64,000 bases of DNA from Paragorgia papillata (taxonomy: Eukaryota; Cnidaria; Anthozoa; Scleralcyonacea; Coralliidae): NCBI GenBank assembly GCA_035771165.1, contig JAWNZC010000283.1:124001-188000 (forward strand). The letters run 5' to 3'. This document shows, one piece after another, positions 1 to 9,437 of the stretch; position 1 is the stretch's first letter, and each line of letters starts with the position of its first letter. The notes under the pieces were generated by a model, which saw nothing but the letters and a program-made list of their open reading frames with translations, made no database searches and was not told the DNA's origin. The translations under genes were made by a program, and so were the position numbers.

Positions 1-850
1 GCCACCTCCCTCTAATAAGCCCCTCTCTCTAATAAGCCCCTCTCTCTAATAAGCCACCTCTCCCTCTAATAAGCCCCTCTCTCTAATAAGCCACCTCTCC
101 CTCTAATAAGCCCCTCTCTCTAATAAGCCCCTCTCTCTAATAAGCCCTCTCTCTCTAATAAGCCACCTCCCTCTAATAAGCCCCTCTCTTTAATAAGCCC
201 CTCCCTCTCTAATAAGCCCCTCCCTCTCTAATAAGCCTCCTCCCTCTAATAAACCTCCTCTCTCTAATAAGCCTCCTCCCTCTAATAAACCTCCTCTCTC
301 TAATAAGCCCCTCCCTCTCTAATAAGCCTCCTCCCTCTAATAAACCTCCTCTCTCTAATAAGCCTCCTCCCTCTAATAAACCTCCTCTCTCTAATAAGCC
401 TCCTCCCTCTCTAATAAGCCTCCTCCCTCTAATAAACCCCTCTCTCTAATAAGCCCCTCCCTCTCTAATAAGCCCCTCCCTCTCTAATAAGCTACCTCTC
501 TCTAATAAGCCCTCTCTCTAATAAGCCTCCTCCCTCTAATAAGCCCTTCTCTCTAATAAGCCCCTCCCTCTCTAATAAGCCCCTCCCTCTCTAATAAGCC
601 TCCTCCCTCTCTAATAAACCTCCTCTCTAACTCTCTAATAAACCTCCTCTCCTCATAAGCCTCCTCCCTTATAAGTCCCCTCCCTCTGATCAGCCCCCAT
701 CCCTCTAATAAGCCTTCTCTCACAAGCCTCCTCTCTCTAATAAGCCCCCTCTCTCTAATAAGCCCAGCCTCACTCTAACAAGCTTCCTCCCTTTAATAAT
801 ATATGCCCCTTTCTCTCTAATAAGCCCCTTCCCTCTAATAAGCCCCTCCC
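1..850. repeat. AATAAG-type minisatellite
   Basis: Tandem units of about 15-20 bp built on CTCTCTAATAAGCCCCTCC, with CCTCC/CCTCT spacing variants. They are regular to about 630 and increasingly degenerate to 850. The array starts at or before the left edge. It lies within the intron that begins at the splice donor at 884 on the minus strand, so it is probably intronic. Minus-strand reading through it gives repetitive peptides that are not a gene. Confidence 0.9.
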
Positions 851-884
851 TTGAAGGAAAAAAAGCAACAAACATAAATTTTAC

Positions 885-1062
885 CTGGACTGGTCTCCAG
901 ATCAAATGGATTCCACTCTTCCACAAGAAGACTGTAGGAAGGAACATCAATAACATGTGGATTGGGAGACTTCAGACATTGATATAAACTGCTTTTTCCA
1001 CTGCCTTTGTTGCCAACAAAAATAACATGTGCCTCTTTTGTGCGTAGGCCATCTGTGTCCAT
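885..1062 (-). CDS. First coding exon of a P-loop NTPase/GTPase-like protein (partial)
   Basis: The minus-strand ATG at 1062 opens a 59-codon exon. It carries a Walker A loop, GNKGSGKSS, at about residues 17-25 after a hydrophobic beta-strand (HVIFV), the usual start of a small GTPase- or AAA-like nucleotide-binding domain. The exon ends at a good donor (CCAG then GTAAAA on the minus strand, exon end 885), leaving phase 1. An in-frame TAA lies three codons upstream of the ATG, so the start is likely real; a pyrimidine-rich AG upstream could mean a 5'UTR intron. The sequence after the P-loop (PHVIDVPSYSLLVEEWNPFD) is not one I can place in a family. Switch/Walker B motifs would be in exons left of the window. 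The call rests on the P-loop, the donor and the upstream stop. The gene points away from filamin. Confidence 0.5.
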
Positions 1063-3034
1063 GTTTGCTTAATAATAGCACTGAGAATATATTCTGACCA
1101 AATAAGTTACCAAGTTGGGTGTACCAAACAAGTTGGCAGAATTACATGGTTTTAAATACTTTATACAGAACAGTACATATGTAAAAGAACAGTTTGACTG
1201 TGGCAGTGTACAGATTATGATACCATCTGTCTGGGAACAATTGAAGAAGCTTCTGTTTGATTTACAACACTTTCACAAACTGTTTTAGTTGAGATTTTCA
1301 GTGTCCATTTTTGAGACAGCACTTGGACAGTGATGACCAATATCTCTTATGTCGTTGATATTTTTGTTTCAAAAGTGCTCAATGCTATAAAACAATAAAT
1401 AAATTAAATATATTTAGTCAATGCAGCTGCCAAAATAAATCACAAAGCAAAAAGATAGTAAAGTGTCAAGATTTTTAGGAAAAAAATCTTTACTGACATT
1501 TTGAGTAACACCCTTTGTTAGAGACAGTAATTGTTCATGGAGTAATATACTGTATTATGGAATGCCTCATATTGGAGAAAATGTACAGACATTGCTATTC
1601 TGAAAAACTTGCATTTCTTTTTTTGTTTAATTTCCACTGGTTAACCGATTGCTGCCTAGGATGTCTGAGGGTTCTCCCTTTGACTCATAAAGTGTCAGAT
1701 TTATATGTACAGTACTACAATTTGAAATGCTAAACTTGCATATTGCCTGCCACAATTGTTTGAACTTAAATTATTTATGTGCAGATGACACACAGTTAGT
1801 ACATACCAGATTTGTCAGTAAAACTACAGTTATACTGTCATGTCAAATTTATATCCGACTATAAATATGTACTTCAAACAAAATACATTAATTTTTGTGA
1901 TTTGACAGCCAAGAATCTTACAAAAATAGATTTACATGGAAATACAGAAAAACCAATTAATATTTAATTTTAATGAAATCTAAGCTAAACTTGTGAAAAT
2001 CAATTTAGCAGCTAAATTATATACATGAACTATACGCAAATATTTTTAAATGTCACACAATATCATGTGTATTAATTATTACTGACAGTACTGTACACAA
2101 CAATTAGATGTATATACTGCATGAAAAAGCTTATTCCATAGTTTGATAATTAACATAATGCAAAGCTTTCATCTTTGGTAACTTAAATATCATGTTTATG
2201 TAGAACTGCAGTACATTGAGATGCTGTAAAAAAATTTAAAACCATTGGACTACTACAAAACTGGTCCCAATACAAACACATGTTCTGTTTTTACTTTTTT
2301 CTGTAAATATTCAGCTTTTATATTTTGTTATCTCAGTTTACATAATACTGTACATAATTATATCCTATTGTCATATATAAAGCCTGCCATTGTTGCACAT
2401 ATCTATCTGTTGCTATAGGCAACACCCCATGGAAGATTAGCTATTGTGCGAAGCATTTGCACCTGTATTTAAGTTCTGCAAATCAAGAACATTTTTTTGT
2501 ATAGTCAGAGTATTTCTGGCAAAAATTTAACTTCTCCCTGTCCCAATAGGTGTTTCATATTTTATTCAAGCTAAGAGCAGACAATGTTATTCACCTTTAG
2601 AGAAGCCCTCAGACTGTCAGGAATAAATTAAACAATTAAAATTTCAAATATGAGTCTCTAAATATTTTTTTTAAATTCCTATCCAGTTGAGAATTTGGAA
2701 AAAGTAATTTTGGACAAAAAATAACTTGAAAAGTTTGATTGATAACAAAAACATAAGATCAGGAAATTGATAATTTTTAGAATAAATACATGACAAATAT
2801 AAATCCATATTCTTTTATTTCGTAAGCAGAGATTGATATAGATAAGATCAATCTGCTAAAATGTAGACAGTGTATGTATTTCTCAGCAATAATGCATACA
2901 TGTAGCATATAGGAGCTCGTTGCTCTGTGACTCAGCAAAGTCTCAAACATGACCACTGCATTTTCTCAAGCAATTAAATGGACACAATAAGTAAAGTTTA
3001 CATGAACAGTAACTTTGTAAGTTATATACAGTAG
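1063..3034. other. AT-rich non-coding stretch
   Basis: No open frame here resembles a protein, and I see no RNA gene. The right part is very AT-rich. The part adjoining 1063 should contain the 5'UTR and promoter of the minus-strand P-loop gene, but I cannot point to a core promoter element. Confidence 0.6.
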
Positions 3035-3400
3035 TCAAACCGGATGTTCTCTTTTGCAAATTTTGATATACAACATTGCAATTTTGATTAATGGATTCAT
3101 TCAATCAGCAACCTGCAAACACTTTAATATCACAATTCCTCAATGGGTTGCCCTAAAAATCATTTTAAATGCCAAACTTTGGAAAATATATAAAATTCTA
3201 CATAAAGTTAGAGCCATTACCTTCAATTATAAGATTACATTTATGTGTTGTTCAATGTTTAAAACCAATATTTTAAGCAACCCATTGAGAAATCATGATA
3301 AAGCGTTTGCAAGTTGCTGATTGAATCCATGAATCAAAATTACAATGTTGTGTATGAATATTGTAAAATCGTAAGCAAGAGAACATCCCAGTTTAACTAT
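3035..3400. repeat. Inverted-repeat (foldback) element
   Basis: The arm at about 3035-3155 (containing GGATGTTCTCTT, TACAACATTG, CAATCAGCAAC, CAATGGGTTGC) recurs in reverse complement at about 3278-3395 with scattered mismatches and small indels. The spacer between the arms is about 120 bp. It has no coding capacity. The structure fits a non-autonomous foldback or MITE-like element. No clear target-site duplication was found. Confidence 0.75.
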
Positions 3401-3453
3401 AATTTTATCGTTTACAGTAACTTTCAACATTGTATTAACACTGGTCAGATTTT

Positions 3454-3528
3454 GACTGGCCAAAATCATCAGATAACTGGCCAAAATCATCAGATAACTG
3501 GCCAAAATTGTCAGATAACTGGCAAAAA
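3454..3528. repeat. 21-bp tandem repeat, about 3.5 units
   Basis: Units AACTGGCCAAAATCATCAGA(T) begin at 3454, 3475, 3496 and (partial) 3517. The first three are nearly identical. It lies between two inverted-repeat elements. Confidence 0.9.
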
Positions 3529-3567
3529 ACCTGTCAAGTTTACAGTCATTTGCAACTCACTTTTCAC

Positions 3568-3748
3568 CCAAATCTTCAGAAGTTCATTTGGAAGTTCACA
3601 AGTTTGTTGGGAAGTTCAAACTTTGTTTTGAACACTGCATTTGATTGGCTGCTTGGTTCCTAGCAACCAATCAAATGCAGAATTCAAAATGAACTACAAA
3701 CTTCCCAACAAACTTGCAAACTTCGGAACGAACTTCCAAATATTTGGG
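3568..3748. repeat. Hairpin element with AT/GAAGTTC arms
   Basis: The left arm from CCCAAAT at 3568 through TTGATTGGCTGCTTGGTT pairs with the right arm from AACCAATCAAATGC to ATTTGGG at 3748, with a very short central loop near CCTAG. The arms are about 85 bp with several mismatches. It is MITE-like and non-coding. Confidence 0.8.
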
Positions 3749-5512
3749 TTGGAAATTACTGTAATGAATAAAAATTGTGATAGCCAGTCATTTGACCAGT
3801 GTAGTTGTGAACGTTATTTTGAATTGTGTACAGTACAATTAAAGTACAATAGAAAAAGTTAAGGTTTTACACTTTTTATGTTAATAACATGTTGAATTTC
3901 TAATACTACAATTGCGCTGCGTTAAACTTTCATTTAACTTTATACTTTTATTGTATTATTTTTATTGTTTCATGCAAATATTGCACCTCAAACAGAAATG
4001 TATAATACTGTAATTATGTGTTAAACCAATTGATGATATTTCATTTGTGAACAGTTTTAAATGTCTTAAGACTAAGTTAGTTGTAAAAAAGTCAATTATT
4101 TATCCAGCAAACTTAAGGATTATTATAAAAATATAGAATATTACATCACTGTATTGTACATGTCATATGATCTTATATTAGCCTACCTCCATGTTGTATT
4201 AATATTGATCAAAATATGTTGCAATATTCTGGCTAAACTAATCCAATAACTAATTTGAACAGAACATAGAGGCAAGCAAGCCATATAACCTTTCAGAATT
4301 ACTTGTAAAAATGGAGAGAAAAACAGACAGGCGGAAGGTTAATATATCTTTTCAAATTTTGCGAAGCTTAGGACAGATAAAATAAACATTGAATTGGAAA
4401 TACTGTAAAACCACTGAGTTTTCCTTCAATTCTTTTGAAGAACGGTTTTTGATGCAAGGTACATGTAGCTGTATGAATGAGAAATTTCTAGTGTCCAAAT
4501 GACTTCTACACATGAAAGTCAAGAAACGAGCCGCCTTATCTGTCCCCATCTTCAAAGAAAGTGACTATCGCTTTCTCTATTTTCATAAGAAATCCCTCGA
4601 GAACTACAAGGGAATTGCTAGAAGCTCGCTTTTCAAATAGCAGCATGATTTTCTTCTCCTTCAAAGCCGTTCAAAGCAGCCACAAAAGATAAATTATTAA
4701 AAAGAACAGGTCGATGAGTCGTTTCACGAATGCTCGACAAGTTACGTGATCAAGTAATCTTATAAGCACAACAAAATGGCCTGTACGAGCTAGAAGATAG
4801 TCTGCTGATGATCTCCCTGAATAAACACTGCTAAAGCAATACTTCTAAGGACTTACCTCTTCGATAATTCCCTTTGAAAAGAAGAGATTCGAGTTTGGCC
4901 AGTTTACAACTAACTTTTGCTGGTTTGCTTTGGAGCTGCGGTTTTGTCTTCAGCTAGTAGTCATGACTAATTAATTTCGAGTTCCCTAACAACACTTGTG
5001 TACGCCACTCTCCTGGTTACAAGACTGATTTATTCAGATTTATTGAAGCACAATCGAAATCTTTTCAAAAACTCTTTCAATTTGAAATTGCGACTTGCGA
5101 GTTTGTTTATACAGCTGCAAAGAAATGGCCGTCTGCGCATACATCTGCGCAATGGACTGGAGACTAAATTGCAGATATTAATATTAACATATTGCCAGCG
5201 CGGCCGGGCATATTTGGCTCTGGGAACGAGATTGATATTAAAGTGCAGCTGAGTTTTGACGAAATCGGAGTTTCAACTGCGGCACTGCGCATACAATCTG
5301 AGTCGGGATAAAACGTAGTTCATTTATAACATGAGGCTGAAGCATCCGTAATAAACATAACATTTCTGATTTCAGAAACTTTTTAATGTTTAGGTATTTT
5401 ATAAGGATAAAATTTGCTTGTCGATTATCCTTGAGTAAGTTGAGAAATTCTAATTTGCATTAAATTTGCATATTACAATAAATGTGATCCAGATACATAA
5501 ATGCTGCAAGTG
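3749..5512. other. Non-coding stretch; no gene recognised
   Basis: It is AT-rich to about 4550, then more mixed in composition to about 5330 (GCGCAT/GCGGCC islands near 5130-5220). The compositional change might mark a promoter or 5'UTR, but no exon with plausible splice sites and protein similarity could be identified. The small reading frames look like chance. Confidence 0.5.
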
Positions 5513-5743
5513 TAAAGCCCTAATCAAACGAGAACGCAAGTCATCGCAAGTTGGCAGTCACAAATGTCTGTGGCGGTCGTTTGAACACCCAAATTAACAA
5601 AATAAAGGTTTCATGAGTGTTTTAAACAAGTTTTAACTTTGTCACGGTACATGATATTTTCGGGAAACTATTCAGAGCGGCTGGCTGAGATAGCGTGACT
5701 GCCAACTTGCGATGACTTGCGTTCTCCTTTGATTACGGCTTAA
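5513..5743. mobile_element. MITE with ~48-bp terminal inverted repeats
   Basis: The left end (TAAAGCCCTAATCAAACGAG through GCAAGTTGGCAGTCAC) is matched in reverse complement by the right end (GTGACTGCCAACTTGCGATG through GATTACGGCTTAA) with about four mismatches. The internal region of about 135 bp has no coding capacity. The ends abut TTAA-like sequence, but the left flank reads TAAA, so the target duplication is not certain. Confidence 0.85.
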
Positions 5744-6365
5744 AACTTTTCAATTATCAACACTGATACTAGAGAAACTAGAATGAGGCACAAATATGTA
5801 CACTGCAAAACGTTTTAGGGGAGGGGGAGGGGGAGGGGGAATATAATGTTTGATAACTTTTTCCTATCAAGCCACCTTATTACCATTGCACAAATCAAAA
5901 CATCATTATGCATTTTATATCACACCAAAATGATTCATTGCATGGTATTGATTTAGTAGTGTTTTTACTTTCTGAAAATACACGGTGAATGACCTAGGCT
6001 GACCGCAGTGTGATGGAAATTCTATTATTTCCCAGCTAATATTTTCAAAACATAACATTCTGCCCTTTTCACACTTCATATTATATTCTTAAAATAACCA
6101 GCCAATTTTAGTAGGCTCTTTTGATCTTTCGTCGGCCAGCGCGAACTTTCTTGGCCAAGGCCAGTTCCTTCCATATGTTCTGAGCGACAATTTGACCTTA
6201 TCAATCATCTTAGACCGAGTATCACTGTAATCTCTTTGATCTATAGCTGTCGGAGGTCCATTCGTTGAAGTGATTGCCTTTATTTGAAATATAGATTCAC
6301 AAGTATACTATTAATCGATAAACCAACCGAACGCTTGGACTGTGAACTACAATTATGTTCAAATG
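5744..6365. other. Non-coding stretch with short G-rich repeat
   Basis: This holds a (GGGGGA)n-like purine tract at about 5818-5842 and otherwise unremarkable AT-rich sequence. No gene was seen. Confidence 0.55.
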
Positions 6366-6735
6366 TTAAGCCCCGCACAGACGACCAAGTTTTCCTTGAC
6401 AAGTTTTTCCTTGACAAGTTTTATTTGTTCGTGTGTACGACACAAATTGACAAGTTTTTCCTTGACAAGGAGCCTTGTTCAAAAGCTGGTCATGCCAGCT
6501 TTTGAACAAGGAAAATTGTTCGTGTGTATAGTCGTCAAGGAAAACTTGACAAGATCATCTCCTAAGCTTATTACGCGATCATTGCCATCAAGGAAAACTT
6601 GTCCAACCGTACACACGAGCAATTATAAATTGTCAAAGAAAATGTTTGGGGGGAAAATTGTTCATCGTACACACGAGCAAGGAAAGCTACCAAGGAACTT
6701 GTCAAGGAAAACTTGGTCGTCTGTGCGGGGCTTAA
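6366..6735. mobile_element. TTAA-flanked MITE with long inverted ends
   Basis: It is bounded by TTAA on both sides. The termini GCCCCGCACAGACGACCAAG and its reverse complement continue as CTTGACAAG/CTTGTCAAGG repeats. The interior has a second palindrome around 6476-6510 (CTTGTTCAAAAGCTGG / CCAGCTTTTGAACAAG). The TTAA ends fit piggyBac-type insertion, but no transposase is present. The long frame running through it is an accident of the repeats. Confidence 0.88.
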
Positions 6736-7484
6736 GGCTTGGACTGGCAGCATTTTGCCATAGAACAATGGCGAAGTATTGTTCTTATCGTTTCACTGTC
6801 ATCGTAGCAGCGTTCGAAATAACGGGGGGTCAGGGGTCATTTCTATTACAGAATCATCTTCAGAGAAACATGAGAAAATTGTTCATGATTTATTACACTG
6901 CTAAAGCCAACCGAAAAATTTCGGCTGGCTCGATCGGGAATCGACTTTTGGTTCGACTACCTGAAATTAGTTACGTCAGGTCAGCATGTCAAATATTTTC
7001 AACAAGCAAACTTATTTTCATGAGTCGAGGAAAGAATACTTTTATTTTTAATGCTTAAATTAAGGAAAAATGGTTGACGGCTCAAATTTCCAGTAAAGAC
7101 CTACCTAATATGAACGAGTTTTGTGATACGAGCGCACCGAACTAATTAATTAATTGGTGCTAGTGGTGTGCGTCGGATGGGATTAACCTCTTGTAATCCA
7201 ATCTTATGTAATAATAGCCTTCATATATTGTGCAACGTGCATACAACTAGTGAATTTGTTAATTTTGTGACAAAAACAATGACAAAAGTGAACCTGATGC
7301 GGGTAAAAAAAGTGCAAAATCCGATTCGATCCGAACTAGGGCAAAAAGAAAATAATCCGATCCGATCCGATTCGGATTCGGATCGGATTCGCACGCTGGT
7401 AGAACGCTGTCCGATTTATACATGAAATATTTTGAACGAACCAAATATATTATGACGCTAACATTATAAATTATGGATTATATA
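6736..7484. other. Non-coding stretch with GATCCGAT palindromic simple repeat
   Basis: Contains a short alternating CCGATC/CGGATT cluster at about 7317-7390 that can fold back on itself. No gene was recognised. Confidence 0.5.
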
Positions 7485-7634
7485 GAATAATAATACATGG
7501 ATGTGCGGAAATATGAAATTTATTTCGAGTGTTGACCAGGATGGTCTCACGAGTGAGCGAAGCGAACGAGTGACATATCCTGTTCAACAAGAGAAATAAA
7601 TTTCATATTTTCAAGCATCCATGTATTGTTCTGT
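7485..7634. repeat. Hairpin MITE with ACATGGATG ends
   Basis: The left arm AATACATGGATG...GAAATATGAAATTTATTTC is inverted at GAAATAAATTTCATATTTTC...CATCCATGTATTGTT. The loop contains CACGAGTGAGCGAAGCGAAC. It is a foldback element of about 150 bp without coding capacity. Confidence 0.85.
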
Positions 7635-7699
7635 TTATTAAATAAAAAAATTGTCCTATTGCCTTGCAAAAATTGCATTAAACTATAATGCTGATTCAG

Positions 7700-7753
7700 C
7701 GATAATCGTCACATGTGCGATTATCATAAATAATCGCACATGCGAGATTATCA
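7700..7753. repeat. Short inverted repeat (GATAATC hairpin)
   Basis: GATAATCGTCACATGTGCGA and the reverse-complement arm TAATCGCACATGCGAGATTATC flank a loop of about 5 bp. This is a compact hairpin of unknown role. Confidence 0.75.
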
Positions 7754-8059
7754 CTTTTATTAGTGGCGGAAAAATCAATAAAACACTCTATTTTATATAA
7801 TAAAATAAATTATATTCAATCATCGCTTATTTAGGTATACCTCCATGTGAAGGCTTTCGCCTGAGTTATCTCGGGGGTGAAACACAGCGGGAACTCAATT
7901 TGGTGTAACGCAGTTTATATTAGCCTGCATGCAGACTCCACCTGAATTTACAGGTTATATATTAAATGGGGTCATGCAATAACCAAGGTTAACAGCTAGG
8001 TAACCAGGCTTCGATACGTCAGCACGTCACGTGGCCGAGGGGGGCTAGGTAAGGTGAGC

Positions 8060-8700
8060 GTGATAGAGCATTTGGTATCAGCATGGATAGTAAAAAGACT
8101 GGATTGGAAACTTGATGGCGCGAGCATAACAACCTGGTTGCAATTGACAAGCTTAAAAAACCCGAGTATATTCAAAGTTTGGGATTAATACAGCCTAAAA
8201 TGATAATCGAATTGTCTGTAAATACGACAAAGCCACAATACGACAAAATGTCCGTCTATTCTTACTCATTTTAAAAGAAGATATCAAGGTTTACTAGTTA
8301 AAATATGCATCCCAAATTCCGAGCAAAACAAAGCACAATTTGGGGACGCCAGTTTCTTCAAAACAACACAGGAATCATCAAAACAAAGATCAACAACGCT
8401 TACCCCGTACGCTCGATTGTGGCTTAGGCAGGTTTGTAACGGACGATAAAATCATTTGAAACGTCAACATAGTCATCTGAATGTGAGGATATGAAGAATT
8501 TGAAGAAAAGTTCACTAAAAAGCTCAGTAAAAAAGCGTACTCGCGCCATTCGTGACATCACAATTTGCAACTAGGTTTCAACATCTCTCGAGCAAAGAAA
8601 AACGCTTTTCAGCCAATCGGCGGCCTGGAAACACCTCACGTGACTATTAGTTTCCAATCCACTCATTTTACTATCCATGGTATCAGTTATCGTGTTACGC
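8060..8700. mobile_element. MITE-like element with diverged inverted ends
   Basis: The left end (GTATCAGCATGGATAGTAAA then GGATTGGAAACTTG, 8060-8124) matches the right end in reverse complement (GTTTCCAATCCACTC, TTTACTATCCATGGTATCAG, 8636-8700). Weaker inverted similarity continues inward (ACCTGGTTGCAATTG against CAATTTGCAACTAGGT). About 640 bp with no transposase-like frame. Confidence 0.7.
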
Positions 8701-9172
8701 GAAGCAAGACCGACTGGAGGAAAGCAAAATCTTTTTTTTTTTCCCCTTGATTCGTTGTTTCACTTGGTTCTCCTACTCAATTATGTTCTCTTAAATTTTC
8801 CACCAATTGTTAATTGGTGTGAAGGTGTTAGTTCTTCGGGGGGGGGGTGGTCAGCTCAAGATACCACTTGCATATGGATCTTATCCTGAGTCCAAGTAAC
8901 AGTATTCGTCCCAGGCCACCCCTCGGTCAGCGGAGCTAACACCTAACCATCCAAACGGGTAAGTATGGTGGAGTAAGGTGTTAACCTCCCCATATACACC
9001 TCGCTATGACAATAAAACCTCGTCACAAGCTCTTTTCCTATCCTTTAGAAAACCTTCTTGATCATAAATGTTTTTTGTACGTTATTAGTGTTTTCAACTT
9101 GAAGTTGGTAACGTTTTTTCGTTTGTTTTTTGCTGTACAAGCTGTCGTAAGTTACACTCAGAGAAAAACTCT
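8701..9172. other. Non-coding stretch with poly-G run
   Basis: Contains a run of Gs near 8840 and imperfect GGTGTTAG/CTAACACC inverted copies at about 8823-8990. No gene was recognised. Confidence 0.5.
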
Positions 9173-9240
9173 GAGCTCCAGATGGGACTCGAACCGACAA
9201 CCTTCCGAATGACGCTCTCACCATTGAGCCACTGGAACTC
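9173..9240 (-). repeat. tRNA-like SINE head / tRNA pseudogene
   Basis: On the minus strand, GAGTTCC and GGAGCTC form a full 7-bp acceptor stem. GCTC/GAGC form a 4-bp D stem with a GG-containing loop, and GGTTCGAGTCC is a perfect B box. TGGCTCAATGG fits an A box. The anticodon stem does not pair and the T stem has a mismatch, so this is a tRNA-derived repeat, not a working tRNA. It faces a second copy at 9351 in opposite orientation. Confidence 0.7.
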
Positions 9241-9350
9241 AGCCGAAGTTGTTGTCGGTATTTATACCTGGGAACTAGTCAAACCGTACGTGTCACTGGT
9301 GTCACAGGTACTCGTTGGGCTACAAGTCACATTGTGTCAGTTTACCATCT

Positions 9351-9437
9351 GAGTTCCAGTGGCGGCTCAATCACCGGTGAGAGGGTCCAGCTGGCTGGCA
9401 TTCGGAAGGTTGTGGGTTCGAGTCCCGTCTGGAGCTC
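9351..9437 (+). repeat. tRNA-like SINE head with internal insertion
   Basis: Has the same acceptor ends (GAGTTCC / GGAGCTC) and B box (GGTTCGAGTCC) as the 9173 copy, with a better T stem (GTGGG/CCCGT). The A-box/D-arm segment is expanded (GTGGCGGCTCAATCACCGG). Both copies are followed by CTCAGAG-TTTTTCT. Confidence 0.7.

Noticed and set aside
1515..1733. 72-codon frame in AT-rich DNA
   Set aside because: Short, no domain, chance expectation in this composition.
6342..7058. 238-codon frame
   Set aside because: Its first half is the inverted-repeat MITE read through and the rest has no recognisable domain.
9173..9437. Functional tRNA genes
   Set aside because: Acceptor stems and B boxes are good, but anticodon arms do not fold and one copy has insertions; they look like SINE heads.
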